From positions 1-36,011 of the forward strand of contig JAQXVU010000043.1 of assembly GCA_029225085.1 (NCBI GenBank): a stretch of 36,011 nucleotides of DNA, written 5' to 3'. The position numbers and the translations under genes were made by a program. This DNA comes from Eggerthellales bacterium (lineage in GTDB: Bacteria > Actinomycetota > Coriobacteriia > Coriobacteriales > Eggerthellaceae). Positions 1-9,021 of this stretch are shown here, in pieces. Within the stretch, counting starts at the first letter, position 1. Every line of letters begins with the position of its first letter. The notes under the pieces are model-generated. The model was not told where the DNA came from. It saw only the letters and a program-made list of their open reading frames with translations, and searched no databases.

Positions 1-269
1 CCGGTGCCATCGCCGTTCAGGGAAAGGCGACCTTCAGCATTGCGCCATGGCAGCGGATCCGCCTCCTGCTTGGCCTTCATCTCGGAAAGGCCCTCATGGG
101 TGGCCTTAGCCTCGTCGAGCTGAGCGGAGAGTTGTTTGGTCTGAGCCTGCAGCTCGTCGGTCTTGTTCATGATGGCGTTGCAGGAAGAGAACTGCACCAC
201 GGCAAAAATCGCCAGCAGCGCAATCGCTACCGACAATCCGAAGCTTGCTATTTTCCGTGGTTTAGCCAT
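1..269 (-). CDS. N-terminal part of a membrane-anchored coiled-coil protein (partial)
   Basis: The gene reads leftwards from an ATG at 269 and is open to the window edge, giving 89 visible residues. The protein begins MAKPRKIASFGLSVAIALL: a short basic N-terminus and then one hydrophobic segment at about residues 9-28, which could be an uncleaved signal anchor. A Gln/Lys/Glu/Ala-rich stretch follows at about residues 33-70, of the kind that forms a coiled coil. No catalytic motif is visible and the family is not recognised. There is no strong Shine-Dalgarno before the ATG. The metK terminator upstream means it is probably transcribed separately. It could be a cell-envelope or division-associated protein, but that is a guess. 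Confidence is in the reading frame, not the function. Confidence 0.6.
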   Translation of the reverse strand, partial: MAKPRKIASFGLSVAIALLAIFAVVQFSSCNAIMNKTDELQAQTKQLSAQLDEAKATHEGLSEMKAKQEADPLPWRNAEGRLSLNGDGT

Positions 270-393
270 ACAGCCATTATGCACGGGCGAAAAGAAATAG
301 AACGTACGCCGCACATTTGATGCAAACCACCACAAGAACCCCGCCAAATCTCCATTTGACAAGGAAAAATAATGTAAAACACGCCCAGCACAT

Positions 394-424
394 AAAAACG
401 GGCCCGACAAATTGTCGGGCCCGT
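394..424 (-). terminator. Intrinsic terminator downstream of metK
   Basis: ACGGGCCCGACA at 398-409 pairs with TGTCGGGCCCGT at 413-424 around a very small loop. Read on the minus strand the stem is followed by TTTTT. It lies about 150 nt after the metK stop codon and separates metK from the partial gene at the left edge. The 303-nt gap 270-572 holds nothing else convincing. Confidence 0.8.
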
Positions 425-572
425 CCAACACGCAAGGGCTTCGACACAAAGGCTTCGCAAAGCGTGAACCCAGTCAGCGGCAGGTCTTTCACCGCGTCGG
501 CAACAGGCTTCGTCGCATCAGCAACAAATATTACTGCGGAAGGAGGCTCCGCCGCCTATCACCAGCGAAAGC

Positions 573-1838
573 CTACAGCTCTTCCACCGCTGCCTTCAGC
601 TGATCGGCACGATCGGTGTGCTCCCAAGTGAACTCAGGCAGCTCGCGACCGAAATGGCCATAGGCCGCGGTCTTCTTGTAGATGGGACGGCGCAGGTCGA
701 GGTCGCGGATGATGGCGCCAGGACGCAAGTCAAAGACCTTGGCAACCGCCTGCTCGATCTTCTCATTGGGGACGGTGTTGGTACCGAAGGTCTCTACCAT
801 GACGGACACGGGGTGGGCCATGCCGATAGCGTAGGCAATCTGCACCTCGCAGCGCTCAGCCAGACCAGCAGCTACCACGTTCTTGGCAACCCAGCGAGCA
901 GCGTAGGCACCGGAACGGTCGACCTTCGTGCAGTCCTTGCCGCTGAAGGCACCGCCACCATGGCGACCCATACCGCCGTAAGTATCGACGATGATCTTGC
1001 GGCCCGTCAGGCCCGCATCACCCATGGGGCCGCCTACGACGAAGCGACCGGTGGGGTTCACGAAGATCTCGAGGTCATCGGCAACCTTCACGCCCTCAGC
1101 TTCCAGAACGGGGTTAATGACGTGGGCAATGAGGTCGGCGCGAATCTGGTCGATGCCCACCTCCTCAGCATGCTGGGTAGAGATGAGGATCTTCTCTACC
1201 TGCACGGGCTTGTCGTTTACATAGCGAACGGAGACCTGGGTCTTACCGTCGGGACGCAGGTAGTCGAGGGTGCCGTCCTTGCGCACAGCGGTCAGGCGCT
1301 CGGACAGACGGTGGGCCAGATAGATAGGCATAGGCATGAGGGTAGAGGTCTCGTTGCAGGCATAGCCGAACATCATGCCCTGATCGCCAGCACCCACCAG
1401 GTCGATCTCGTCAGCCTGCTGGCCGTGCTGGGCCTCATAGGACTGGTCGACGCCCATGGCGATGTCAGCGGACTGCTCATGAATGGCATTGATGACGCCG
1501 CAAGTCTCGCAGTCGAAGCCATACTTGGCGCGGTCATAGCCGATCTCGCGAACGGTATCTCGCACGATCTGCTGCACGTCTACGTAGGCCTCGGTGCGAA
1601 TCTCGCCGGTAACCACCACCAAACCGGTAGAGGTCATGGTCTCGCAGGCGCAACGGAAGTTCTTAGGGTCGGCAGGTACGCCGGAGGGGGAAATGTACCC
1701 TGCCTCGGAAAGCTCGATCTCCTTCTGCAGGATAGCATCGAGGATAGCATCGGAAATCTGGTCGCAGATCTTGTCAGGATGGCCCTCGGTCACGGACTCC
1801 GAGGTAAACAAATAGGACCTAGATGCAGCTTCAGTCAT
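573..1838 (-). CDS. metK: S-adenosylmethionine synthetase
   Basis: MetK (421 aa) makes S-adenosylmethionine from methionine and ATP in the cytoplasm, with release of phosphate and pyrophosphate. Family hallmarks are visible: the N-terminal [16 protein letters not shown] segment, with the His and Asp used in catalysis, the central [12 protein letters not shown] loop, and the C-terminal [16 protein letters not shown] phosphate-binding loop. Length is slightly above the usual 385-400 aa. The start at 1838 is supported by AAAGGA seven nucleotides upstream. It is monocistronic, with a terminator after it and a strongly folded leader before it (see 1894-1990), which suggests regulation at RNA level. 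Identification is near certain. Confidence 0.97.
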   Translation of the reverse strand: MTEAASRSYLFTSESVTEGHPDKICDQISDAILDAILQKEIELSEAGYISPSGVPADPKNFRCACETMTSTGLVVVTGEIRTEAYVDVQQIVRDTVREIGYDRAKYGFDCETCGVINAIHEQSADIAMGVDQSYEAQHGQQADEIDLVGAGDQGMMFGYACNETSTLMPMPIYLAHRLSERLTAVRKDGTLDYLRPDGKTQVSVRYVNDKPVQVEKILISTQHAEEVGIDQIRADLIAHVINPVLEAEGVKVADDLEIFVNPTGRFVVGGPMGDAGLTGRKIIVDTYGGMGRHGGGAFSGKDCTKVDRSGAYAARWVAKNVVAAGLAERCEVQIAYAIGMAHPVSVMVETFGTNTVPNEKIEQAVAKVFDLRPGAIIRDLDLRRPIYKKTAAYGHFGRELPEFTWEHTDRADQLKAAVEEL

Positions 1839-1893
1839 AAAATTCCTTTCGATTGTCTCTGCCTTGAAGCTTGCGCTGGAGCCTTGCCTTCAC

Positions 1894-1990
1894 GCCGTGG
1901 GAAGCGGCAGCAAGACACCAACCCAGTGACACATCGAAGGCGCATGTTGTGGTCATGCGCTTCCCATGATTGTCCGCCCCTGTCACTTGC
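1894..1990 (-). promoter_or_regulatory. Structured 5' leader of metK with pseudoknot potential
   Basis: On the minus-strand transcript several pairings can be drawn. Seven base pairs join 1981-1987 with 1925-1931. They enclose a stem made of 1954-1963 and 1936-1946 with a bulged base and a 7-nt loop. A small stem (1905-1908 with 1894-1897) presents the loop CTTCCCA (1898-1904), which is perfectly complementary to TGGGAAG at 1960-1966. The complementarity extends to 9 bp (1898-1906 with 1958-1966), so it either forms a pseudoknot or competes with the bulged stem. A possible -10 box TATGAT lies at 2006-2011, which would start the RNA just before the fold. I cannot match it to a named SAM riboswitch class by eye. 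The remaining part of the gap, 2012-2109, shows nothing clear. Confidence 0.5.
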
Positions 1991-2109
1991 AAGGGCATAG
2001 GCTGCATCATACACGTTTACCGTGCCCTACCCTAGCCCCCAACCTTGTTTGCGGTGTGGAATATATGCGATAACGCGCACCCCATCAGGCAGATAGTACC
2101 CGTTCCGGC

Positions 2110-2138
2110 AAAAAGCGCCCGCCCGGAAGACAGCGGGC
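2110..2138 (-). terminator. Second (back-up) terminator of the amino-acid ABC operon
   Basis: GCCCGC at 2117-2122 pairs with GCGGGC at 2133-2138, and on the minus strand the stem runs into CTTTTTG. The stem is shorter than in the preceding terminator at 2147-2185, so this is probably a back-up. Confidence 0.5.
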
Positions 2139-2146
2139 TGGGCAAA

Positions 2147-2185
2147 CAAAAAACGCGCACCCCGTCTTGGCAGACAGAGTGCGCG
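2147..2185 (-). terminator. Intrinsic terminator of the amino-acid ABC operon
   Basis: CGCGCAC (2154-2160) pairs with GTGCGCG (2179-2185). The stem continues inward through wobble pairs to GTCT/AGAC, about 14 bp in all, with a GCCA loop. The minus-strand tail is TTTTTT. It lies 10 nt past the stop of the ATPase gene. Confidence 0.88.
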
Positions 2186-2195
2186 CAAAGGCGAC

Positions 2196-3086
2196 TTAAT
2201 TTCCGTACTGGGTCAGGAAGGCGCGGGTGCGCTCATGCTGAGGATTGTTGATAACCTGCTCGGAAGGACCCTGCTCGACGATGACGCCGCCATCCATGAA
2301 GATGATCTTGTCGGCCACGTCGCGAGCGAAGCTCATCTCGTGGGTCACGATGACCATGGTCATGTGCTGGTCGGCCAGGGCGCGAATGACGCGAAGCACC
2401 TCACGGGTGAGCTCGGGGTCAAGGGCACTGGTAGGCTCATCGAAGAACAGCACGTCGGGGTTCATACACAGAGCACGGGCAATGGCCACACGCTGCTGCT
2501 GGCCGCCGGAGAGCTGGCAGGGAACCAGATCCTCCTTGCCTTCCAACCCGATGCCCTTAATGAGGGCGCGGGCCTGCTTCTCTACCTGGGCCTTATCGCG
2601 ACGCTGCACATTAATGGGCGCATCGCAGATGTTTTGGAATGCCGTCATATGAGGGAACAGGTTGAAGTTCTGGAAGACCAAGCCGAAGCGAGCCTTGGCC
2701 TTGCGCAGGACGTCCTTGTTGCCGTATTCGGACTTGCCGTTGCGATCCTTGGCCACCGTCAGGTTGCCATAGGCCAAGGTGCCGGAATCGAGGGTCTCCA
2801 GCAGCGTCATGCAACGCAGCAAGGTCGACTTACCGCCACCGGAGGGGCCGATGATGCCCACCACCTCACCGGTGTGCACCGACAGGGAGATATCCTTCAG
2901 AACCTCGGTCTTGCCGAAGCTCTTCTTGGCATGATCGAGGCGAACCAGCACGCCCTCCTCGTCAGCCACGTCAGAGGCATTGGCAACATGCAGATCGAAC
3001 TCGGTAGATGCAGCACCTGCTGCCTGAGCGGCGCCCTCTGCGCCAGCGGCCATTGCGGTATCCGTTGTGGAAGAAGCATTAGTCAT
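2196..3086 (-). CDS. Polar amino-acid ABC transporter, ATP-binding protein
   Basis: This 296-aa ATPase powers import of a polar amino acid through the permease encoded just upstream. The visible motifs are Walker [10 protein letters not shown], signature [14 protein letters not shown], Walker [15 protein letters not shown] and the switch histidine in [14 protein letters not shown]. This set and order fit the GlnQ/HisP family. An Ala-rich extension of about 45 residues precedes the first ATPase strand ([13 protein letters not shown]) and is absent from typical members of about 245 aa. The ATG at 3086 overlaps the permease stop by 8 nt, suggesting translational coupling; Met13 is an alternative start. 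The amino acid transported cannot be told from this subunit. Confidence 0.93.
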   Translation of the reverse strand: MTNASSTTDTAMAAGAEGAAQAAGAASTEFDLHVANASDVADEEGVLVRLDHAKKSFGKTEVLKDISLSVHTGEVVGIIGPSGGGKSTLLRCMTLLETLDSGTLAYGNLTVAKDRNGKSEYGNKDVLRKAKARFGLVFQNFNLFPHMTAFQNICDAPINVQRRDKAQVEKQARALIKGIGLEGKEDLVPCQLSGGQQQRVAIARALCMNPDVLFFDEPTSALDPELTREVLRVIRALADQHMTMVIVTHEMSFARDVADKIIFMDGGVIVEQGPSEQVINNPQHERTRAFLTQYGN

Positions 3087-3732
3087 GGTAGTAGTCCAGT
3101 TTCTTCTCGAGCTTGTTCAGGCAGAACTCCACGCACAGGGTGAAGCACCAGTACAGCAAAGCGGCCATCACGTAAGGAACCACGCTGACCAGCTTAGCGG
3201 CCAGGGCCTTTGCCTCCGTGAACATTTCCATAATGCCCAAAACGAAGGCCAGGGACGTATCCTTCACCAGTGCGATGATCTCGTTGCCCATGGCAGGCAG
3301 AATGCGCTTAATTACCTGAGGCAGGATGATACGAAAGAAGGTCTGGGTATTGGTGTAGCCCAGAACAGCCGCCGCCTCATACTGACCGCGAGGGATAGAC
3401 TGAATGCCGGAGCGGTAGATCTCGCCGAAGTAGGCGCTGTAGTTCAGGATGAAGCCGATAGAGCAGGCCATGAACTTCCAATCGGCGCCCAGCTGAGCAC
3501 CGAAAAGATAGTAGGGGCCGAACATCCAGAACATCAGCTGCAGCATCAGGGGCGTACCACGCAGCACAGAGATGTAGAACCGGGCCAAAAGAGCCAGGGG
3601 CTTGAACTTCGACATACGGCACAGAGCCACCACCACGCCAAGGGGCAGCGCTCCCACCAGGGTAATGACGAAGATCTGCAGCGTCATGCCGAAGCCGCTG
3701 ATCAGAATTGACATCATGCTGGAAAATTCCAT
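3079..3732 (-). CDS. Polar amino-acid ABC transporter, permease
   Basis: This membrane subunit of the same importer belongs to the HisM/GlnP type. The ATG at 3732 is preferred over one 48 nt upstream because GGAGGA sits five bases before it. This gives 217 aa, close to the family norm. Several hydrophobic helices are evident, as is the cytoplasmic EAA loop ([20 protein letters not shown]) that docks onto the ATPase. The segment [12 protein letters not shown] is typical of the family. The order of transcription is binding protein, permease, ATPase. Only one permease gene is present, so the channel is probably a homodimer (inference). Confidence 0.92.
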   Translation of the reverse strand: MEFSSMMSILISGFGMTLQIFVITLVGALPLGVVVALCRMSKFKPLALLARFYISVLRGTPLMLQLMFWMFGPYYLFGAQLGADWKFMACSIGFILNYSAYFGEIYRSGIQSIPRGQYEAAAVLGYTNTQTFFRIILPQVIKRILPAMGNEIIALVKDTSLAFVLGIMEMFTEAKALAAKLVSVVPYVMAALLYWCFTLCVEFCLNKLEKKLDYYHD

Positions 3733-3748
3733 GCGTTCCTCCACAACA

Positions 3749-3832
3749 GAAGATGGACGAGACCCTCTCGCCTCGCCCATCTTCGCATCAAGCTACACAA
3801 TCAGCTTAGGAACTAACCCCGCCTAAGCCGAT
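3749..3832 (-). promoter_or_regulatory. Two intercistronic hairpins between binding-protein and permease genes
   Basis: The 121-nt gap holds two strong stems. One pairs 3800-3810 with 3822-3832 (11 bp with one G-T pair). The other pairs 3749-3756 with 3777-3784 and continues inward. Neither has a T-run, so they look like partial attenuators or RNA-stabilising stems rather than full terminators. Such stems could keep binding-protein mRNA above permease mRNA, which is common in binding-protein operons. Confidence 0.55.
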
Positions 3833-3853
3833 ATTCGCAAAACTAATGTCGGA

Positions 3854-4708
3854 TTACTCCAGGCACCAGTTAGCGTAGTCCATGCCCTGATCTGCGTACT
3901 TCTCGCAGAGAGCCTCGATCTCGCCGTCAGCGTCGAGCTGCTTCAGGGTCTCGGTTACCTTCTCAGCCAGAGCGTCAGAACCCAGAGCGAAGCCTACAGC
4001 GTAGTGCTCGGAGAACAGGGTCTCCTCGAGCTGTACGTACTTATCAGGGTTAGCAGCCATCTGGTAAGCAGCGATGGAAAGGTCGCAAGCGACAGCGTCT
4101 ACTGCGCCGGACTCAAGCTGCATGAAAGCGTTGTTGTAGTCGGAGATGGTGGAAACCTTGCCACCAGCGAAGGTTGCAGCCAGATCAGCCTGGTCGCCTT
4201 CCAGAACGTTCAGAGCGGAGGAGTCAGCCTGAGTGATAACGTTCTTGTCAGCCAGATCCTCGAGGGTCTTGATGTCGGAATCAGCGCGAACAACAACAAC
4301 CTGAGCGTTCACCATGTAAGGAGCAGAGAAGGAGTAGTTGTCCTCGCGGCCCTCATAGGTGAAGCCATTCCAGATGCAGTTGATGGTGCCGTTGCCCAGC
4401 AGAGCGTCCTTAGAGTCCCAGTCGATGGGCTCTACCTGAAGTGCCCAACCGTTGGCCTCGCAGACCTTAGCAGCAAGGTCGAGGTCGAAACCGGTGTAGG
4501 TGTTGCCGTTGGAGGCCTCGTAGCCCTCCTCGTCGTCATCGGCCAGATAGCCGTAAGGAGGATAAGCGGCATCGAAGCCCACGATCAGGGTGTCGATGTC
4601 AGCGGACTCGTCAGCGGAGTCGTTGCTGCCACCGCATGCGGTCAGGGCGAAGAGGCCCAGGCATGCAGCCATGGCGCAGGTAAGAATTGCGAGAAGCTTC
4701 TTCTTCAC
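3854..4708 (-). CDS. Amino-acid ABC transporter substrate-binding lipoprotein
   Basis: This is the extracellular solute receptor of the importer (284 aa, SBP_bac_3 family). It starts with GTG at 4708 behind AAGGGA. The signal peptide MKKKLLAILTCAM ends in the lipobox LTAC, so the mature protein is lipid-anchored at the Cys followed by GGS. The domain opens with LIVGFDAAYPPYGYL, contains GFDLDLAAKVCEANGW, and has the ligand-contacting region NGFTYEGREDNYSFS typical of polar amino-acid binders. It is first in its operon and has a good extended -10 promoter upstream. The ligand could be cystine, glutamine or another polar amino acid; the sequence alone does not decide. Confidence 0.93.
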   Translation of the reverse strand: MKKKLLAILTCAMAACLGLFALTACGGSNDSADESADIDTLIVGFDAAYPPYGYLADDDEEGYEASNGNTYTGFDLDLAAKVCEANGWALQVEPIDWDSKDALLGNGTINCIWNGFTYEGREDNYSFSAPYMVNAQVVVVRADSDIKTLEDLADKNVITQADSSALNVLEGDQADLAATFAGGKVSTISDYNNAFMQLESGAVDAVACDLSIAAYQMAANPDKYVQLEETLFSEHYAVGFALGSDALAEKVTETLKQLDADGEIEALCEKYADQGMDYANWCLE

Positions 4709-4805
4709 GATAATTCCCTTCTAATAATTCGTTCTCTGGAAGCAGCGAGCTTTGCCGAAACTTTGCCGATACTCCACTGCTCTACTACACTAAAGTGCTT
4801 GATGG

Positions 4806-4814
4806 ATTATACCA
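4806..4814 (-). promoter_or_regulatory. Extended -10 promoter of the amino-acid ABC operon
   Basis: On the minus strand TGGTATAAT forms a perfect extended -10 element (hexamer at 4806-4811), with no recognisable -35 box. The expected RNA start is near 4799, giving a leader of about 90 nt. That leader contains two copies of CTTTGCCGA (plus-strand view, 4750-4758 and 4761-4769) spaced 11 bp apart. The rest of the gap to 4989 shows no clear plus-strand promoter. Confidence 0.55.
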
Positions 4815-4989
4815 CGCTAGACACGCAATACCCTTGCGGCCAACGAAGACGCTTGGCGTTTCTTGGTGGAAGGCAAGGTTTCTCGCCAGAACGGCGCCCA
4901 TCACCGTTCGGAAGAAGACGCCTCCCTGCGCATCTTCCTATACGCCCACGCAAACAGGCCCGCGGCCAAAGTAGTACCATGGCTCCATT

Positions 4990-5865
4990 ATGAAAATCCC
5001 CGCATTCCTCACCCAGCCAGGCACGCCCCTGGCCCGCCTCATCACCGCAGCCACCACCCTGCTCTTGGCCTTCTGCCTCTTCGGCGCGGGCTTCGTGGCA
5101 TGCTGCCTTCCCCCAACCACCCAGATGCTGTCCCAAAACGTCAGCAACACCCAGCTGTCCCCCTACGATGCGGACAGCCTCACTAACCTGGCCCAGACCA
5201 CCCGGGCCTACACGGTAGAAGGTATGGCCTACCCCGCCTACTGCGAGAAGGAGTGCCAGGCCCTCGCCGACCTGTTGAACCAGGGAACCCTCTCCCCCTT
5301 CGCCGCTGACCGCCTGCGCACCGCGACCTCTCAGGCTCTGGCAGCGGAAAACGATCCTTCCACCTTGCCCGAGGCTTTGGCAACCGCCACCGGCGATGAT
5401 GCCGTGACCGCCGCTGAAGCCGCCGCCCTCGTCGACGACGGCCTGGCCCTGTCCGCCGACTCCGTCGTACATCTCGATCAGGTGCATCAGGTGGTCATCG
5501 TGGCCCTGGTCGCCATCGTCATCGCCCTCATTCTGCTGGTGGCCTCCTTCGGCCACGTGATCTTCAACTACGGCCGAAAGGCCGCTTCCACCTGCCTTAT
5601 CTGGGGACCTGTGGCCATGCTCGCGATCCTGGCCCTGTTCCTGGTCTGGGCTCTGGCAGACTTCGATGCTCTCTTCGCCTGGATGCACTCCCTGTTCTTC
5701 GCCGACGGAACCTGGACCTTCAGCGTGAAGTCACTGCTCATTTGCATGTACCCCGAGCCATTTTGGATGGGCATGGGTGTAACATGGTTGCTTACGACTT
5801 GTATCGCCAGCGTCATCTCGCTTGGCGTGGGAATACGTATGAAAAGGACTGACAAACATGTGTGA
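4990..5865 (+). CDS. DUF1461 (TIGR01906-type) integral membrane protein
   Basis: A 291-aa membrane protein with a hydrophobic helix at about residues 15-38, a long extracytoplasmic segment, and three further helices near 157-178, 190-215 and 258-285. The pattern HLDQVHQV, then LFFADGTWTFS, then LICMYPEPFWMGM matches what I recall of the DUF1461 family, whose function is unknown. No strong ribosome-binding site precedes the ATG. The stop overlaps the gltX start by 8 nt (ATGTGTGA), so the two genes are very likely cotranscribed. A role beyond the membrane location cannot be given. Confidence 0.8.
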   Translation: MKIPAFLTQPGTPLARLITAATTLLLAFCLFGAGFVACCLPPTTQMLSQNVSNTQLSPYDADSLTNLAQTTRAYTVEGMAYPAYCEKECQALADLLNQGTLSPFAADRLRTATSQALAAENDPSTLPEALATATGDDAVTAAEAAALVDDGLALSADSVVHLDQVHQVVIVALVAIVIALILLVASFGHVIFNYGRKAASTCLIWGPVAMLAILALFLVWALADFDALFAWMHSLFFADGTWTFSVKSLLICMYPEPFWMGMGVTWLLTTCIASVISLGVGIRMKRTDKHV

Positions 5866-7348
5866 CTGCTGCAACGATGAGGTTCGCGTACGCTTCGCGC
5901 CCTCCCCAACCGGCCGCCTGCACCTTGGTGGCGCCCGCACCGCTATCTTCAACTGGGCTTTCGCCCGTTCTATGGGAGGCAAATTCATCCTGCGCATTGA
6001 GGATACGGACCCCACTCGCTCTACCGACGAGAACCGCGAGGTCATCCTCCGCGCTCTGAAGTGGATGGGCCTCGACTACGACGAGGGCCCCGATGTAGGC
6101 GGCGAGTACGGCCCCTACCTGCAGACCCAGCGCACTGACACCTATCAGGAAGCCCTGCAGGAGCTCATTGACAAGGGCGCCGTGTACCCCTGCTTCTGCA
6201 CCAAGGAGACCCTCGACGCCAAGCGCGCTGCCGCTGAGGCCGAGGGCCGCGCCTATGAGGGCTATGACCGCACCTGCCGCGACCTCGATCCCGCCGAGGC
6301 CAAGGCCCGTATGGAAGCCGGCGAACCCTTCGTCTGGCGCCTGAAGGTGCCTCTCGATCACGGCCCCATCGCCTTCGACGACGCCGTCTACGGCCACACT
6401 GAGTTCCCTGCCGAGGTCATGGACGACATGATCGTGGTCCGCTCCGACGGCTCCCCCACCTACAACTTCGCCGTGGTCTGCGACGACACCAACATGAAGA
6501 TCACCCACGTCATCCGTGGCGATGACCATCTTTCCAACACTCCTCGTCAGATCCTCATCTACGAGGCCCTCGAGCGCCCCATCCCCACCTTCGCCCACCT
6601 GTCTATGATTCTGGGTCCCGATGGCAAGAAGCTCTCGAAGCGCCACGGCGCAACCAGCGTAGAAGAGTACCGCGATCGCGGCTATCTGCCTGATGCCTTC
6701 AACAACTACCTGGCCCTGCTGGGCTGGTCCCTCGACGGCGAGACCACCATCATCCCTCGCGACGTGCTGTGCTCTAAGTTCAGCCTCGACCACATCACCA
6801 AGAAGGACGCGGTCTTCGATGAGGCCAAGCTCGACTGGATGAACGGCATGTACATCCGCTCTATGGATCCCGCCACCTGGGTTGACGCCTGCCGCCCCTA
6901 TCTGGTGGAAGCCGGCGCAAACGAGGCCGACATCAACGCGAACCACGGCTACTACGAGAAGATGTACGCCCTAGTAGGCGAGCGCCTGACCCACCTCACC
7001 GAGGTCTCCGAGAAGCTGGCCTACCTGTTCTGGGGTCCCGAGGTGAAGCTAGACGAGAAGAGCGTCACCAAGGTCCTGAAGAAGGAGGGTTGCCGCGCTG
7101 ACGAGGTGCTGCCCGCCGTTCGCGACATCCTGGCCGACGAGAGCATCCCCTGGGAGACCGCTGCCCTCGAGGCTGAGGTAGAGAAGCTGGTGGAAAAGCT
7201 CGACCTGAAGAAGAAGTTCGTCTTCCAGCCCATCCGCGTCGCCGTCTGCGGCAACATGGTGTCCCCTCCCCTGTTCGAGAGCATCGAGCTGCTGAGCCGC
7301 GCCGATGTTCTGGCACGCATCGAAACCACCATCGCAGAAGTCTTCTAA
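5858..7348 (+). CDS. gltX: Glutamyl-tRNA synthetase
   Basis: This 496-aa class I synthetase charges tRNA(Glu) with glutamate in the cytoplasm. The HIGH-type motif is in PSPTGRLHLGGARTA near residues 15-30, and the KMSKS-type loop is DGKKLSKRHGATS at about residues 253-266. The stem-contact and anticodon-binding parts follow at normal length. The start at 5858 overlaps the end of the upstream gene; AAGGA lies 11 nt before it. The protein begins MCDCC, an unusual cysteine-rich tip not expected in the family. Whether it charges only tRNA(Glu), or also tRNA(Gln) for the transamidation route, cannot be decided here. Confidence 0.97.
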   Translation: MCDCCNDEVRVRFAPSPTGRLHLGGARTAIFNWAFARSMGGKFILRIEDTDPTRSTDENREVILRALKWMGLDYDEGPDVGGEYGPYLQTQRTDTYQEALQELIDKGAVYPCFCTKETLDAKRAAAEAEGRAYEGYDRTCRDLDPAEAKARMEAGEPFVWRLKVPLDHGPIAFDDAVYGHTEFPAEVMDDMIVVRSDGSPTYNFAVVCDDTNMKITHVIRGDDHLSNTPRQILIYEALERPIPTFAHLSMILGPDGKKLSKRHGATSVEEYRDRGYLPDAFNNYLALLGWSLDGETTIIPRDVLCSKFSLDHITKKDAVFDEAKLDWMNGMYIRSMDPATWVDACRPYLVEAGANEADINANHGYYEKMYALVGERLTHLTEVSEKLAYLFWGPEVKLDEKSVTKVLKKEGCRADEVLPAVRDILADESIPWETAALEAEVEKLVEKLDLKKKFVFQPIRVAVCGNMVSPPLFESIELLSRADVLARIETTIAEVF

Positions 7349-7364
7349 GCGAGGCTATGACCTT

Positions 7365-8963
7365 ATGGCACATGGCTTCGGCATGAAACCACTGAAGAGC
7401 CCGGCACCTATCCCTGTCGCATGGCAGGAGGAGCCGGGCGCTTCCTTTGTGAACCCTCTTTCCGGCGCTCCCCTCGACCGACGGGAGCGCGAGCGATTGG
7501 CCGCCGAGAAGACTGCCAAGGCAGAGGCGACCTCCCCAGCAAAGGACTCTTCCGCTGGCGAAATCCCTGCTGCAGCAGAGGCCTCTTCCATCGCGCCCCA
7601 CAGCGAAGGCGCCGCGAACAGCGCCAAGCTCCCAAGCGAGGCTCCTTCGGCCACCAGCACCCCAGCCGACGGCGTAGAAGCCCCTTGCGAAGCTGGCTCC
7701 GAGCTTGAAGCTGTTCCTGGGGCCGAACCTGAGGCCCAGCCCGTGACCGAATCCGAGGCCCAACCCGAACCCGAGTCCGAGCGCCCCAGCATCCTCACCT
7801 ACAACCAGGAGCTGGCCGAAGAGCTCGAACAGCAACGAGAGCAGGCTCGCCAGGCCCGTAGCGAGGCGCTGGCCGAAGAGGGCACCTACCTACCCCTGCG
7901 CGAGTTCTGCATCAACGGCCTTGGCGGCACCTGCAACCGCTGCCAGATCGCCTGCCCCGCTGGCGCCATCTCCTTCGACAACAAGGGCTACCCCGTCATC
8001 GACCAGGACAAATGCACCCGCTGCGGCATCTGCGCTGGCATCTGCGACGGCTTCACCTCTACCCGCATCACCCTGCGCGACCTCTACGATCGCATCCTGC
8101 GGGTGACGTCCTTCGCCGACGAGGTGTTCCTCACCTGCGACGAGAATATCTTCAGCGATATGAACCCCGCAGACAACGTGGTGGTGCTCCCCTGCCTTGC
8201 CGCCCTGCCCCCAGAGCTTTACGCAAAGCTCCTGGCCCAAGGCGTGAAGCTCACCATCGCTTGCGACTTCAGCTACTGCCAGAACTGCCTGCGGGCACCT
8301 GGCTTCGGCGAGCCCCTGTACACCGCCGCCATTCAGCAAGCCGAGACCTGGACGGGCCGCGCGGTTGGCATAGCCCCTGCCCCACCTGAGGCCACGGACT
8401 TCTTGGCCCAAGCCGTGAACGAGGGGGCCAGCCGTCGCGAGCTCTTCGACGGCCTGCGAGGGGGATTCACCAGCGTGGCTTCCGGCCAGTACCGCCGCAA
8501 GACCTCCCGGGAGCTGCAGGAGTTCTACGCCATGCAGGAGCGCATGCGCGCTTCCGTAGCCGCAGACCTGAACAAGGACACCTCCCTGAACCTGCGCAAC
8601 GGTCTGCTACACAAGCGCATGTTCCCCCGCCGCGAGTTCCTGCTTGAGGCCGCGAACCTCGACCCCGAGTTGGCGGACACCATCGCCGTGACCACCTGTG
8701 AAACCGACGGGTCCCGCTGCAAGCTGCACGGTGACTGCCTGAAGAACTGTCCCACCGGTGCCCGCTACCTGAACCAGGACGGGGACCTCATGTTCGATCC
8801 CAGCTACTGCATCGGCTGCGGCCTCTGCGTCAGTGCATGCCCCGAGGGCGCCTGCGCCACCTGCGTGAAGACCATCGCCGACCTGGGAGAAGAGCATCTG
8901 GTGCGCAAGGCGGAGCCAAAACCGGAGCTAGGGCCAAAGGTTCCCTTAGACGCCGAAGCGTAA
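7365..8963 (+). CDS. Polyferredoxin with long acidic N-terminal linker
   Basis: A 532-aa iron-sulfur protein read from the ATG at 7365, 16 nt after gltX; GAGG lies 10 nt upstream. Residues about 20-160 are Ala/Glu/Pro/Ser-rich and probably disordered. A first cluster-binding pair follows (CNRCQIACP near 188, CTRCGICAGIC near 216). A middle domain with further cysteines (LTCDEN, VLPCLAALP, ACDFSYCQNC) comes next. A second pair lies near the C-terminus (CKLHGDCLKNCP near 452, CIGCGLCVSACP near 481). These patterns are those of 4Fe-4S ferredoxins, so up to four clusters are plausible. It has no signal peptide and probably transfers electrons in the cytoplasm. Its partners are unknown; it could serve molybdoenzyme maturation or another redox complex. 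Confidence 0.85.
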   Translation: MAHGFGMKPLKSPAPIPVAWQEEPGASFVNPLSGAPLDRRERERLAAEKTAKAEATSPAKDSSAGEIPAAAEASSIAPHSEGAANSAKLPSEAPSATSTPADGVEAPCEAGSELEAVPGAEPEAQPVTESEAQPEPESERPSILTYNQELAEELEQQREQARQARSEALAEEGTYLPLREFCINGLGGTCNRCQIACPAGAISFDNKGYPVIDQDKCTRCGICAGICDGFTSTRITLRDLYDRILRVTSFADEVFLTCDENIFSDMNPADNVVVLPCLAALPPELYAKLLAQGVKLTIACDFSYCQNCLRAPGFGEPLYTAAIQQAETWTGRAVGIAPAPPEATDFLAQAVNEGASRRELFDGLRGGFTSVASGQYRRKTSRELQEFYAMQERMRASVAADLNKDTSLNLRNGLLHKRMFPRREFLLEAANLDPELADTIAVTTCETDGSRCKLHGDCLKNCPTGARYLNQDGDLMFDPSYCIGCGLCVSACPEGACATCVKTIADLGEEHLVRKAEPKPELGPKVPLDAEA

Positions 8964-9021
8964 TCCCATAGAAACCAAGGAGCGCTACCCTGGTCTTCGA
9001 CCACCTAGGAAAGGAAGAGCC

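Noticed and set aside
1894-1990. Naming the metK leader as a specific SAM riboswitch class
   Set aside because: The conserved cores I remember for the known classes are not visible, so only a structured leader is claimed.
618-2000. Long plus-strand open frame opposite metK
   Set aside because: It is antisense to a certain gene, has no recognisable motif, and reflects GC-rich codon bias.
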